DNA of 64,000 nt from Collybia mongolica (Eukaryota > Basidiomycota > Agaricomycetes > Agaricales > Clitocybaceae): the NCBI GenBank assembly GCA_013420905.1, contig JAAXNY010000013.1, forward strand, positions 682,001 to 746,000, in the 5' to 3' direction. Of this stretch, positions 12,441-25,294 are shown in pieces. The stretch's first letter is position 1; each line of letters begins with the position of its first letter. The notes beneath the pieces are model-generated. The model saw nothing but the letters and a program-made list of their open reading frames with translations. It ran no database searches and was not told where the DNA came from. A program made the position numbers and the translations under genes.

Positions 12441-15108
12441 TTCATCCCTCTCCGGTGGATTGTCGTGTACACCCGTATCCAGCGGTGGGAATCGAGTCGA
12501 GGCTTCTTCCAGCGCGGCCGAGGAGATAAAACCAAGCAAAGGAAATCAGCAAAATATCCGGCGAAATGGTACTTGGATATACGTTAATACTGTATCATAT
12601 AATGTTCGAGTCGATTCTCGCTCACCTTGTTCGAAAGTACACAGGTAGCTCTTCAACTTCTTGATCACAGGTATCGCTGTTCTGTAACTACTTCGTGGGC
12701 AAAGTCGCAATATGTGACGGGACGAGGTGGAGCTGAAGGGAAGGGACGGGTGAGGAAGCCAGCAGATGTGCGTGAAGGCTGGCGGGGATAGGTGTGCCTC
12801 ACTCACGCCCGCGTACTTAGGAGTCGAGAACCTGTGAATTCAGGCACAGTATAAAGCACGTGTCATATGTAATCCGATCAATCTACCCGCCACTTTTTGC
12901 CCTTTCGAGCCAAGCTTGGATACAGATTGCTGCAAATTTTCAGGTTACCCCGCCTCACTCTCCTCATTTCAAAAGCGCCTGCAGGCGACGTCCACACTTA
13001 CAGGATCTTTCAGTCAATCACAAGCGAGTTTACTTCGTTGCAAGCCTTGAGTTACGCCACCGGCATAACCTATAGACTTGCGGGGCCCTAAACGCCAAAT
13101 ATATCCAATAGGTGGGAGGATTTTCCTAGAAGAGGACATGTCCATCGTGATGGCTTCACGCTGGCTTGTGCTAGGCGGCACACAAGCATCTTGAATCGGT
13201 CTGAGAAATGCTGTCGGCCCGCTATTAATTAGATCCGACCTCATCACGCATGGGGTTTGCCGTAAACCGATTCACTTCATGATTACGATACCTCAGGATA
13301 CCTCTCACCTCGTCCCTCTTGTCCGACCTATCTCAAGCCTGTCAAAAGGGTAGGACTTGATGTCTCGCTACGCAGAAAGTGGCTCAGTTTGGCTGGTGTG
13401 TACCTCATTTCACTACCCTCTGTTTCGAGCAGCGGTTCAACTCCAGAGGTTAGCCATTGTACCCGGTTCACATAATATTGGAAGTATTAGCAATTATTCT
13501 TGGATTATTCCCAGAATCTTTGGAAGCTGATGTTTCTGATTTAACCATTCCGAGTACAAGAACTGCTCGGCCATTTCGGTAAATGGAGGCAGCTGACGAG
13601 GCGAATCCTGGCGAATCACGTCACCTCTGTTATCGCCGCCAAGCGGCATTTTCAAAACTTGAGCACTGCAGTGCGAGCCATATCGCATCAAGTAAGCACG
13701 CTCGACTGGACCTGATTTCCTTGAGGCTTTTCTTTTCATCCCAAACGATAGATAAGGGCTCGGACTTGTTTACGTGGCAGGCATTGGCCGTCCTACTGGG
13801 TCCCTTGGATATACACCGCCGGTTGGTGTGGCGTACCTGTGGAGAAACGTTCTCTGCGCGTAACAACGGTATCGGATAGTACCCCACACTCTTCCGAGTG
13901 CATCCTCATCGGAAGCCGCGGTTCCAGCTTTTAATGAAGATACGTGTCGACATTCTGCCGATGCTATGATCCGTAAGGGGGGTCCGCATATAGCGGTCGT
14001 ACTCGAAAATGACGAAAAGTCGTTGCGAAGGACATTAATCAAGCACCACAACATCGGCTATTGGTATCACTATTCGAGCAACCAGCATAAATGCCCGACG
14101 TTTTCGTACACTTATTTAATACGGGACCGAGCGCGGGCTTAAGGCTATGAGATGACCGAGCGATCACACCGATGCTGCTCTGTCAAAAAATTCTCACCTG
14201 GCTCATAGGACCTTATATTCCTGCCTATCTGCCCTCCAACCACCGACTCGCGGGAGTTTACCCCGTAGGAATCTGAATTCCACACGTTGAAGGCATCCAT
14301 TATACCTATCGACCGGCACCGGCACTAGGCTCTCTATATGACGTATATCGACCCCACAAACTCGTTCCTCATAGGTGTATTCCGTTTTACCTAGCTATGA
14401 TATTTATCTTCACGTCGATGGTGATGTAATCATTTCTAGTGCATGAAAAATGCTCCAGATCCCGTCTTTAGATACCGTGGATAGCATGCTTCATTGCAGA
14501 GTCAACCCCGATGGGAATGTTAAGAATGTATGGGTCAATGTCATGCCGGATTTGTGGTGTGCGAAACACTTGATATCGGTGCACCCTCCCGCCCACCTTC
14601 GCCGCACGTGTAGGACTTTCATCCCAACATTCCCCGTTGAAGAAATTAACGGTGAAAGTCCGGAACGTTCGGATAAGGAGGGTTCAGCAGTTAGACCACC
14701 ATGTTTCGTAGGAGTATTTTTATCGCGCAGGGCGATAAAGCGCTTTGATGCAACTCCCTTCGATCCGTGATTGGACCGTGGGAGTCATGATGCGTCGAGA
14801 CAATCACGTTCTTCGACCCTGCACCTCACGCGTTCGTGCATCAGCCGGGCCATTCACATGGTATTCCATAGCAAAAAATAAAACATGCGCACTCAAAAAT
14901 GTAAAGATGTAAAAACGTACCTGTGAGACCCACTCTGTGCCCAATATACCCAACACATCGTCTATGTCTCGACTGTTTATATGAGACCGTGTGTCGAGGT
15001 CAGGCATATTGATAACATGCCTCCTCGCGTCCCAATAACTCCCACCGCGGCGTGACCGAGAGTTATGAGGTCTTTGCGGAGCTAACTCTTCTAGGTGAAG
15101 CCCCACTT
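12441..15108. other. 2.7 kb without an assignable gene
   Basis: Several short open frames occur (for example plus strand 13583-13879 and 14450-14770, minus strand 13494-13739). None has a recognisable domain, a good splicing chain or similarity to its neighbours. The left part should contain the OPT promoter. The frame at 14450-14770 encodes 106 residues with a few prolines and arginines and is the only one I would test for transcription. Confidence 0.45.
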
Positions 15109-17192
15109 TCAATACAATACCGCCATCTCCGCACACACAATTCCCAGTCCCACAGCTGTCATGATCAACAAGGGGAGCGTGTTCCAGTAGGCGAACGTCC
15201 GTTGTTTGATGAAGATCTCCTTTTGTTGTAAAATCTGCTGCCACAGAAGCCCGGCCAGGCTCGCGCTGTACGTGAAGCTGACAGCACCGATGTTGCTGGC
15301 CACCGCTAGCGCGATCGCCGCGGCTCGATTGGTATTGTCAGGTAGGTCCGCTGCCCTGACGACCTTCGTGAGAAGGATGGTGGCGCCGATGTTGGTGCCC
15401 GAGATATTGCAGAGGATGACACCTAGTACACCAACGAGCCAGATGACTGGGAACATCTCGCGTTTCGAAGCCCGGACGAGCCAGGTGGCGAATATCTCGA
15501 TCCAGCCTTGGTGGGTAAGGCCTTCGATCAGGATGAATTGGGAAAATGCAAAGGGAACGAGGGCAAAGGGGAGTCGGGGGAGCGCGGTGAAGAGGGTAGG
15601 GAAGCGCTTTGCGACACTTTCGTACCTGGAGATATACCAGGAGAGTAGCCGATCTTTGAAATTCACAGCGTTTTGTTGCTTTGAGGGTAGTGGTTCATCA
15701 GTAAGGGTCCCGGTCGTTCGGTTGGTGTTCGCCGTATTTGACCGGGTATTTGTACGAGTATTGGAAGTAGCAGTGGATATCGATACAGGTGTTTGGGAAA
15801 GATCTTGGAAGGCTATTGCTGATGCGGTATGATGATCTTGGAAAGAATCGTAAGCGGGGGGTTGCTTTGTTGTAATACCAGGGCCTTCCTCTTGTATAAA
15901 TTTTGTTGAACTGTCTGGAGTTGGAGAGGCGGCATCGCCTTCGGACCTTTTCCATTTCGGTGGTTCTAGCAATATAGGGATTCGTCTGGCTCGACGATAA
16001 TAGTCCCACGTAATGTCATAGATGAATTTAGCAACGGCGAAGGGAAGACTGATCTTCCAGACGTCAACGTGGAAAAAACTGACAACAATGATGACAACGA
16101 GGCAGGTTCCAAGCAGGATGCTACCAACCCATGCGCCAACGGGGTCAAGAAGGGCTGACCGAACATTGAGGTCTTCATGTGTAATCAGCCTCCTTGGGAT
16201 GTAATTTGGTCCACGAAACTGTAAAGCAAGTGCGACGAAACACGCAAGACTGCACCCTAAGAACGGAAGAATGGTATACGCCGTAAAAGCAGCATTATTG
16301 ACGGCAAACCCTTCGCAGATAACGACGTTTGTTGGATTTCCGACGAAGAGAACCATGCTTGCAGTGTTTGCAGCTGCAAACTCAGACATCAGCCAAGATG
16401 TTGGGTTGAGCTATAAACAAAATGAGGCCTCTCGTTAATGTCATGTAGTTATGCATTACCTTCGTAACTGTTGTATAATAGACCAAAAACACCGTCCCTG
16501 AAAGGATGACAGGGTCATTGCCCAGAAAGACGCTGAGCGCTGTCAATAGCATGTAGAAGTACAAAAAGAGCTTGTATCCATCAGTGCCGCCTTTGTTACT
16601 GACCCAGAATGCGGCGGCCCGTAGAACACCCGTAATGTCCAATGTAATGGCCATGTATGCCAAAGAGAAGAATAGGATCAGGATGTTATATGGCTTAACA
16701 CCATCTGTCCCTCTACGAAGAATTAAGTCAGCATCCAAACCATACGAAGCAGGCGAATGAGAGGAAATGAAGCAGCTGAAAGGTGCGTTGCAAGATATCA
16801 CAGGCTTCTACCAATCACCCTCGACAGATAAATGCCTAAGGCTCTGCCATATATATATTCTATCCTCTGCGACCTCCATCGTCAAGACACCAACAAACGC
16901 CGGGTTTGTTGAGCGAGAAGATGACGTACACTATACCGTCTCTTATCTGATTATGAAGGAGTTAGACAGATGGAGGGAAAACATTATTGGACGAACGCAC
17001 GACTTTGGGTCCCAGGCATTGCGAAGCCCATAGAATGGCGATTGCGATAATAGGCGCTGTCGTCAAGTTCAGATGAATATGTCGCTTTTTGCGAGAATGT
17101 GGAAGCGGGACCGGTATCGAGATGGGGTATATGACAAAGAAGATGGATAGGATGAAGACCACGAGAGTGGTAATAGAGTATTTTGTGATCAT
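15109..17192 (-). CDS. ArsB/NhaD-type membrane permease (arsenite or anion efflux family)
   Basis: The spliced model has four exons: 17192-17001, 16946-16930 (17 nt), about 16712-16460, and 16410-15109. All phases agree and give about 587 residues. The N-terminus has one hydrophobic helix (TLVVFILSIFFVIYPISI). The central region contains the family segments FFSLAYMAITLDITGVLRAA, FLGNDPVILSGTVFLVYYT and LMSEFAAANTASMVLFVGNP-TN-VV, typical of ArsB/NhaD (ion transporter superfamily) permeases. A long hydrophilic loop of about 110 residues, rich in Ser/Thr/Asn, separates two membrane halves; the second half carries SGTNIGATILLTKVV. Substrate could be arsenite or another anion, and nothing in the sequence settles it. 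It is divergently arranged with the CorA-like gene, about 670 bp apart. Confidence 0.85.
16930..16946 (-). other. 17-nt microexon of the ArsB-like gene
   Basis: It is flanked by an ATAATCAG acceptor and a GTACGT donor. It encodes IRDGIV and restores the family segment that joins the first helix to the GTDGVKPYN segment. Phases on both sides agree. Confidence 0.65.
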
Positions 17193-17859
17193 CGATGCCA
17201 AATTAAGGTGCTGAACGAACTTCCCGCCTCTATCCTGTGAGATCCTGTGCCCGTCGTCGACAGAGGTGGGTCCAGGGTGGGACTAAGGGGAACCCCGAGC
17301 TGTGCATTCGTGTGAGCGTCGAACGATATATGCATAGTCGTCAAGACTATGAAAGGAAGAAATTCGGATCTTCCCAAATGTACAGCCCAGCACCGCCTTG
17401 CCAGCCGAGAACAATCTATATCCTCAGATCGGAATTTTACTTACTTGAGAATTTGCTTGGAAGATGGCTGGAGGGGGAAAGTACTTACTCTTGGGCGTTG
17501 CAGACTTGTGACGGACCTCAACACAGCCTTGAGCTAACGTTTACCCCGGAACAGGCCATGAAGTGGTAAATAGCTCCCACAGTCGTGGATCCAGTGAAAG
17601 CACAGCATAAATTCTAATGGGACGGAAGAACTTCCAAGAAGTAACTTGGCGTGACACGCCCCCACCAAAATTTAAAGCGCATGATCAGGGCCAAACACAG
17701 ACCCTGAAGCCCCGCCAACGATGAATTCATTTTACTCTTACCTTGGCAACATGATGTTTCGTGAGCAGTCTTTGAAGTAGGGCGTCAAGTAGGCGCTAAT
17801 ACGCAGTTGTTACCACCCTTGAAAGGCATACAGTCGTGAAAGCAGCTCCCCACAACAGG
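17193..17859. promoter_or_regulatory. shared divergent promoter region (ArsB-like and CorA-like genes)
   Basis: Non-coding interval between two divergent transporter-type genes. No specific site could be assigned. It may allow co-regulation, but this is inferred from layout only. Confidence 0.35.
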
Positions 17860-20188
17860 ATGCCTGCGCCTACCAACCTGGGCCTGGAGATCTATAACCT
17901 ACCACCCCAGAATGGTACTCGAGAGATGTCACTGAGGGTTCCAGCCCCTAGTCATCGCCACGGTACTCCCTCAGGTGCGTGAGGTTTTTGTTGAATTTTG
18001 TGTAGTTAAATTGACCAATTTGGTTCCGATCGTTACACATTCCAAAGGTCCTTGGCCATTCCTTGACCTCGATGATCGAGTGAGTTGCAGTTCTTGGGCC
18101 AACTGTCAACTAAATGAATCAATCCAGATAGACCAAGCACAACTCGCGACTTTAGGCCCCCCAGTACCCACTCATACTTGTAATCATCTCGACGCTGCCA
18201 AATGCAGAGGCTGTTGGTCCGGATATCCCCAATCCCTTTTCCCGAACTGGACTCTAGGGCAGCAAAAGAAAAGTCGAATATCGAAGATTATTGGCCGGCC
18301 AATGGACCATCGTGACTGCGTCATTCATTATGTCGACATAGCTGAGGATGGCACTTTTGCTGCAACGGAGGATCTGAGCGTTGGGGATGCAAATAAGGAT
18401 GCACACTGGGATTTCATGAGGCAACCTGTGAGTACTATACATACGTCAATCGTCGGATGGGTTGAATGTCTGGTTTGAATGTCTAGCGGCCTAAAGGCAC
18501 ACGACTACGAGCGATGTTTGTTGAGCATCTGACAGGGCCTGTCTTGCAAATGCTCGGGACGAAGTGCGTCGGCTGGTTCTCCCAATCGTTATGTATTCTT
18601 ATGCTCTATCAGATATAACATCGAACCCTTCTTCTTCTCGTCTTCAATAGGATGGATACCTTCGAGATATCAGGAGGCGGTGCAGCCGAACGAAGGCGAC
18701 CGTGAGGAGGCTGTTTTTCTTCTGAAATATGTCGATTGATAGCTATCATCGTCAGACATCACAATCACTCTCACCTTCATTCATACCATATACAATCCCA
18801 CTACTGTGCCTAACAGTCCCTCCACAAGCTACGCGGCAAGCACCATGAGCCAGCTTCGTCTCATGGAACAAGTCATTGATACGCAGGCTCCTTTGTCCAT
18901 CCGATCAAGTCAGCAGTCTTTTCGTAGTCACTCACTCCATCACAGGCTAATATACCTTCCCTTCCAGGCGGCCGTATTCTCGTCCCCGACCTCCTGGCGC
19001 TACATATGGTGCGCTCCTCGTCAACAAGTACAATAATATCATACCATCCTGGCTCAGACCATCGCACAACATCCGCCCAAGCTCTCCATGCACGGCTGAA
19101 CGCCGCCGGCCGGTCTGTATACTGGAATACGATCTTTGCGAATAATGATGATCCCACGTTCGTTTTCCTCGTTCTTCTGTGGTATGCCCTCTATGCATGG
19201 GATGAGGCTTTCGAAGTGCTTTACAAGCACATCTGCTGGCTGGTTAGTTTCCCAAACCTTTAATTACCTGACACCCCATCTCACACAAAGTAAATATTTA
19301 GGAGGCCCAGGTCATCAGGACGAATGAGATGGAACTGACGCAGGAACTACATGTCGTACAAGCGCATCTTTTGCATTATGCGTCGCTTTTAGAGGACTTC
19401 CGTAAAGCTGTCATCTTTGTGCTGAATACTCCGAACCCAGCACTCAACAACTCTGCTCAGTACTCGGCCGAGGAACGAGAACGGTCTTATGGCCTGATGC
19501 GAACAGAATGCCAGAATCTCCTAAGTGGAGTCGAGCGACTAGAGAAGAGTAGAGTCATGCAGGGTAAAAGGCTAAAAAAAGTAATGAATCTTGTATGTGT
19601 ATTCCATTAACTACTGTCTACCGCTGAGCTGAGCTTTGTGTAGGGCTTTAGCAGCGTCAATATTAAGGACAGTCGATATATGCGGCAGTTGACAGAAGCT
19701 GCTGTCAGAGATAGCGCAGGTGAGTATTTTGATGTTCTGGCAACTGTATATTCTATGCTAAGGACCGGTTCAGCAATAAAACAAATATCCTACCTAACAA
19801 TGTTTTTCCTTCCAGCATCTCTTGTCGCGGTACGTTGGGTACCTATTGCAATATGTTAAAACTTACATGTCTCTTGTAGACTGCGCTTGGTATGAACGTA
19901 CGAGAGATCAATCCTGGAACTTTGGGGACCCTTCCGCAATACTTTGCAATCGCCATCCCTCTGACAATTGTAACCGTGTGGGCCATACTTGCGTTCCAGT
20001 TTCATCCAGGCAGCCGTCACACAGGACTCCAGGTACCCGGCGGCGACACTCTCAACCTCAACGGCGGCGCTCTCATAGAACGCTCTTTTGTATGGAGAAC
20101 AGTGGGGCGGATCGGGTGGCCTGTAATATTTGTGTTAGATCTGGCAAGTAGGTGCAAGGCGCGGCGGAAGAAACCACATGAGACGTGA
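17860..20188 (+). CDS. CorA-like Mg2+ transporter-type protein
   Basis: Ten exons join in phase: 17860-17974, 18048-18427, 18487-18563, 18613-18701, 18756-18908, 18968-19242, 19302-19592, 19644-19719, 19774-19829 and 19880-20188. They give 606 residues. The middle matches the fungal CorA-like family: VLQMLGTKYNIEPFFFSSS, DTQAPLSIRSS, LVPDLLALHMVRSSSTS, LHARLNAAGRSVYWNTIF and HICWLEAQVIRTNEMELTQE. A coiled-coil-rich helical region precedes two C-terminal membrane helices. The first helix is followed by the signature G-M-N triplet in TALGMNVREINPG, the selectivity motif of CorA channels. The second helix is YFAIAIPLTIVTVWAILAFQF, followed by a basic cytosolic tail. These large fungal members are poorly studied, and true Mg2+ transport is inferred. 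An upstream start is possible, but the ATG at 17860 splices cleanly. Confidence 0.87.
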
Positions 20189-21774
20189 TTCTGCCAGGCG
20201 AGTTGGACTGGATAGGAGTGTAAATACTTTACGATCCGTATACATACCTGTTTGGATATACCTTTTATAATAGTTTTAGGAACTACATAAATTAGAAATG
20301 TCCACGATATACTACATACGTATGAAATGAGGTGTATAATGGGCATGATAATAAGAGGTACTGATATTTCCGTCTCCAGAATGCCGTCCAATATGAAGTA
20401 ACATCTAAAACGGTACTCTTTTTGGGTCGATTGTAACAGTTTATGTAAGGAACCTCGACAGATCGATGTCTGAACTTGAACTTACCTCAACATCATTCAA
20501 CACTTTTAAACTCAAGGCATTTGCTAAGCTCATGATATTATTGGACTCTTGCTTCTAATGAGCAAAAAATAGCGATGATACTTATATCAATGTACTACTT
20601 ATATCAATGTACTAGTCATATATAATAGCACGATACATCACAGTTATTTGAGGGACGCTTACGGGAACCTCGTACCGAGTCGTATATTGAGTAACGTCGG
20701 TCCAACATCGGATATTGAAGGCATCAATGGGTGTGCATAGCCATGGTAAGAGGATTGAGTGCGATGTACGAGACCCTTGTTATAAATATTCTGGTAGAAG
20801 GGTGAATGACTGGCCTATTCTCGGTATATGGCATGGTAGCTTGTCACTTCACGCACACACTTCTCCTGTCTATACTGTAAGAGAGACATTAGTTGTAAAG
20901 CTGTCACATGATTTCATGACATACAAGAGCGCAAGCAACCCTATCGGGAAGCTGAATAGTTTAGTCGAAATAAAATATATACGAGTGTAATGGGGCTTAC
21001 TATTGCTGTAATAAACCTCACAGGTCCATATACTGTGTTCCATTGGTGTTGGTAATTCCCACATGATTTACAGATACTGCCAAATATAAAGATCATTTCT
21101 TTCGTGAATCCATAAAAAGGGCGTATCCTGGGAACGATACATTTAGCCAATCTGAACTGGAGTTAGGAGAACTGGTATATACTGTGGTTATTCCATCATT
21201 GTGGTATTCTGCATTATTATGGGATTTGGCTGAATCATAGGTGGATTGAGCTAGGCGGGGCGCCGAATATAGTTGCGTTGAGTTCATCATCGGCTGTATT
21301 GGTTAGGCTGGATAGTTTATTGACTGCGTTTTTCTAAGCCCTTGTGGTTGTAACATCGAGTTCGCCATGAGGGCCGGTTGCTGTTTCATTTAAATACTAA
21401 TAGCAGTCAGAGGGTTTTGGTGGCCTGGTAGGGGCTGAGTTGTTTGTCTGGTGAGAAAAAGACCGTCAAGATGAAAGGACGTCTCGGCCAGTATCACATT
21501 TACTATTCTCTTTCAGGGCATAAGTCCAAATTAAGTGTTGAGCATAGGGGTGATTCGGAATTTTGGTGGTCCAACTGTTGAAAATAGTAGGATTTGTAGT
21601 TTTTGGGCCACCATCGCTTACGGTGGTAAGTCGCTCTGGCCGGTCATGATCATAAGCCCAGTGTTTGATCCCGCTTGTGTAGCCAAGCAACGTCCCATTT
21701 TGGCGTTTGAGACGGTCGCTTGCCAATCTGTTTGCCCCCCCTCACTTTACGGGACATTGCCTCATGCTCTTCCT
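20189..21774. other. gene-free, AT-rich intergenic region
   Basis: Only short open frames without motifs are present. One perfect 17-bp tandem duplication lies at 20581-20614. The right end should hold the promoter of the next gene. Confidence 0.5.
20581..20614. repeat. 17-bp tandem duplication, two perfect copies
   Basis: The unit CTTATATCAATGTACTA occurs twice without a gap. Simple replication slippage is the likely cause. Confidence 0.9.
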
Positions 21775-22916
21775 ATGCCTCAATGGATAGTACGAGCTGC
21801 TGCCCGGTGTATTAGAAGTCGTTTGACACCTTTAAGTCGTCAACATCATGGATCAGCTGCGCAAGCCATGGTGCCACAAAACCCTTCAAAACCGCGTAGA
21901 CTGGAGACGTCCGAACTCGGCGTGCGCTCTCGTTTACCCCCGGACTCCAACTCGCAACCAGACCCTAAAGATCTCCCCGAAATTTCTGACCAAGAGTGGG
22001 AGATACGTACAGGTTAGCGTGAATGCATCGTCGCTATTGTGGATTCTTTGAAACTACATTTAGCCTTAACAACATAGGACGTGCCATATATGTATTACAA
22101 AATACCCTCCCGCGTTTCTTCCACACTGGACTGGTAACATCGATAGACAAATCGACTGGTGTCCCGCAGCCCCCTATAGCTAACTCAACGCCTATTGTTA
22201 ACGCAAACCCGTTGGATTACCAGACTTTCAATGACGACACTCAGTCAATATACAGCCCAAAGATAAGGCTATCTTATACCCCACCAGTGGCTCTACCTCC
22301 ACCTTTTCCACAAACTCTTCACGTAGAAGGTATGTCACAACACAGCACTTTTGTTCATCATGTTTTATATATCATAGGGATACCGCTTTACATGGCCTCG
22401 ACTGTTTTCATTCGACACACTCTAAATGCCTTGTACTCTAATCTCAACGTGACATTGCAAAAATTAATTGTCAAGACCCCCGGCTCACATCCACCAACCA
22501 ATGTTTATTCAGAAGCATCTACTTCGCAGCAGTCTGAACCCCAACACTTTAAGCACAAATCCAGGAAGTGGCTAAACAGAGAAAAGAGTTTACTTATTAA
22601 ATTATGTGTCACCGGGACTGCCCGCGTAAGTAAGGGCCCTGGAGAATGGGAAGTGTGCGTCCATGTTTCTCTCGAGTTATTCAGGACTCCTCTGAATTTG
22701 ATATCCAGTAATTCTACCTACACCTTTTCCCCAACAACGGGACTAATACAAAAGCATACTATCAATTCGATCTATCCGGCTCCCCATCAGGCAGTATATG
22801 ATGCTTTACGACTGAGTTTAGGCAAGGTATTTGGGTTGGGAGTGGAAGGCGGTGAAAGCGCCAGGAATGGTGCTGCGTGTAAAGTTGCTGGTGAAGGGAA
22901 GGTGCCTGAGAGTTAA
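21775..22916 (+). CDS. conserved protein of unknown function, possibly NTF2/SnoaL-like fold
   Basis: Two exons (21775-22012 and 22078-22916) join in phase through a 65-nt intron and give 358 residues. The N-terminus is rich in Arg and Ser and poor in acidic residues (MPQWIVRAAARCIRSRLTPL), which would fit a mitochondrial presequence. The body has RAIYVLQNTLPRFFHTGLVT, IYSPKIRLSYTPP and, near the end, TYTFSPTTGLIQKHTINSI and PAPHQAVYDALRLSLGKVFG. The pattern of a helix followed by strands ending in FSPTTGLI..H resembles small NTF2/SnoaL-like (DUF2358-type) proteins, but I cannot confirm this. The call is a conserved protein with an inferred fold and unknown function. It is complete and uninterrupted. 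Confidence 0.7.
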
Positions 22917-24313
22917 CACATGGGCTTTGTGCCGTCCCTTTTGTGATCCTTTGGTTTGATGATTTTGTGCATTACTCCTACCTATAAATCCCAACTCAAT
23001 CTAAAACAATTGTAACGAAATTATAAGTAGCCGCTGGCAGTCGGATAATATCGATTTCGGAAGTTCACGTTCGTTGTGGCATTGTTCGGGCGCTCTGTTG
23101 GTGACGCTCAGTAAAAAGCAGAAGTCGATCTGTGGTCAGTGAATGGTAGGCTTTTAGTCAGATTGGACCTGAGACTGACTAATATGCGTTTTTGAGACAT
23201 TTGACCGACTAGCTTTAGTCGATGGATTGACATACTTAGTCAAGCCCTAGTCAATTGACATTCAATAGTCAGTTACAGGTCAGTCAATATGCATTGATTA
23301 TTAAATGTGGTTCAATTCTCAGTCATCCACCAGTCAGTCCTGAGTCAGTGTTCCGTCAATTATTGCTGGCCAGTAGTTTTTATATTATATTATTTCTAGT
23401 ACATGGAGTTAGTCTAGCTACACCATTGCAAAGCCTCAAAATCATTTCTCTCTATCATTTCCCCTGTGTCTTGAATGGCATGGTTAGTTTTATGGATGGA
23501 ATGATGGAGTGCCCACCATGCTGTGTGGTGCAGGGCACACAACAATACTGCCTAGAAGGTAGCAATGTCATCATCAAGTCATAATATATATAATGAAATT
23601 TGAAGCTTACAATTTTTGCCACACCTCATACCATCACTACCAGGCCTTGGAGGTAGCCATTCAAGGGGAATGTAGTGTTGTTGATGTTGATGGCAAAGTG
23701 AACTTGAGCAGTACAGTGTTTTTTTGCGGTTGTGGGAAGGGATTAACAGAGCTGTTGCAACAAAAGCTTTAGTGCTTGACCAATAAAATTGATCAGTCTA
23801 GAGACTCACAATATACAAAACCTGTTGAAGGCTTGAAGCTAAAGTGTTATCATCTTGATTAGTAGTGTGATTCAGGTATGGCTGTGCAACGGAGAGGAGC
23901 AAGGTGAGTAGCACAGCTTGGTGTAGCAACACGGTGAAGGAAGCCACAACACAGCAGCCGGAGCTGTTCAGGGCAGGTCTTACAAACTTTCAAAAGAAAT
24001 AACCTATTTTCGTAAGCCAGTTACCGAGAACACCCATTCAAGCAAGCTGAGAACCGAAAACAAAAGAAAGATTTCTCAAATCTCTTGGCAATTCATTTTG
24101 GCTTGGTAGGAACATAAGTTGGACTACTGCCTGACCACAGGACGACATCCAGACCAGGGTCAGACCTGTGCACCACCTAACACTGACTAGTCTTTTTACT
24201 GAGGGTGATGGGTGCCAAACAACCATCAATGCCTAACAGCCGTCTCTCACCTCTCCCAAGTCACAACCAAATCATCATTCAGCAAGACCAATCCCCAACC
24301 ACTGGCAGTTTGG
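22917..24313. other. intergenic, contains a TCAGT-rich repeat region
   Basis: No gene was seen. The left part is 3' flank of the conserved gene and the middle holds the TCAGT repeats. The right part (about 23600-24300) is AT-rich, has no recognisable coding, and leads into the broken TPR gene. Confidence 0.5.
23130..23355. repeat. degenerate TAGTCAG/GTCAGTC repeat cluster
   Basis: In about 225 bp there are roughly 15 copies of AGTCA, GTCAG or their inverse TGACT/CTGAC in both orientations. They do not form a strict tandem array. The density is far above the flanks and recalls the subterminal binding-site clusters of DNA transposons. No matching partner end was identified. Confidence 0.55.
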
Positions 24314-25153
24314 ATGAATCAGATAGATGTTGACAAGAATATCTATGCTCTTGTACCATTGTCCCAGGTATGTGCAGGTATTGGTATGACTGAAAGACAT
24401 TCACCTATCAAACAGGGTGATGAGGCTGATATGGATATAAGCGATGACGGTGAATGGACGACTGACTCGGATCCTAGCACGGAACACAATGATGATGCTA
24501 GTTTGGTGATCTCGACAAGAGGATTGCAGTCATCAAAGAGCAGCTAGTATCCAACGCCCCACAATCAACAGAACCAGGCAGACTCCAGTATGAGCTGGGT
24601 GAATGCTACAGTGAAAGATACAAGAAGTCAGATGAAATCAAGGACATTGAACTTGCACTCTCATGTTATAATTCTGCTGTGAACCTATCCCCAAACGACC
24701 CCACTTATCTCCTTGCACTGGGGCTCAGTTATGAGGCACGGTTCCAGGTTACAAGAGATGCCAGGGCCATCAAGGCTGCGTTATGTTTCATGCATGCAAC
24801 AGTTGATGCAACACCAATTGACAATGCCAACCTTCCCGCATGCCAGCAGGCCATCGCCGCTGGCTACCAGAGTCTCTTCCAGAAAACTGGTGAGTTGAGG
24901 TGATCCAGTCAGCAATAACATAGGATCAATTGAAACGATCCCACTGGGGCATCACGAAGTTCCAGACCATTATCAAAGCCTTGCTTTATCTTACATGGTG
25001 AAATATGAGAGGTTTGGTGATGTTGTCGACCTTGATCACTCCATCCATTATAATCAAACTGCCATTTCCAAAATCTCTGCTAAACCATTCTCAGCCTGCT
25101 GAGTTCCATGACAGCCTTGCAGAAGCCTCAGAGAATGATTCAGAAGGCTTGGT

Positions 25154-25169
25154 AATTCAACTGATATCG
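25154..25169. repeat. left target-site duplication of the LINE
   Basis: AATTCAACTGATATCG matches 30906-30921 (AATTCAACTGACATCG) at 15 of 16 positions. Removing the LINE plus one copy joins two TPR segments in one frame, with the sense NSTDIESALHHNHIAVS across the junction. Confidence 0.85.
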
Positions 25170-25294
25170 TCGCTTCTTGACTTGTTACCACAACGTGCAC
25201 AGCCACTGTTGTAGTTGTCATCGTTGTTCTACACACCCTGCTGCCCTAGATCACCCCCGATAACACTCTACCAACCAAGCCCCATGCCTCTGAC

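Noticed and set aside
12546..12806. Frame upstream of the OPT gene as an N-terminal extension
   Set aside because: It does not splice in phase with the OPT N-terminus, and an in-frame ATG at 12440 gives a normal start.
14804..15244. 146-residue minus-strand frame overlapping the end of the ArsB-like gene
   Set aside because: It overlaps the true ArsB C-terminus in another frame; the composition is biased by that gene and no motif is seen.
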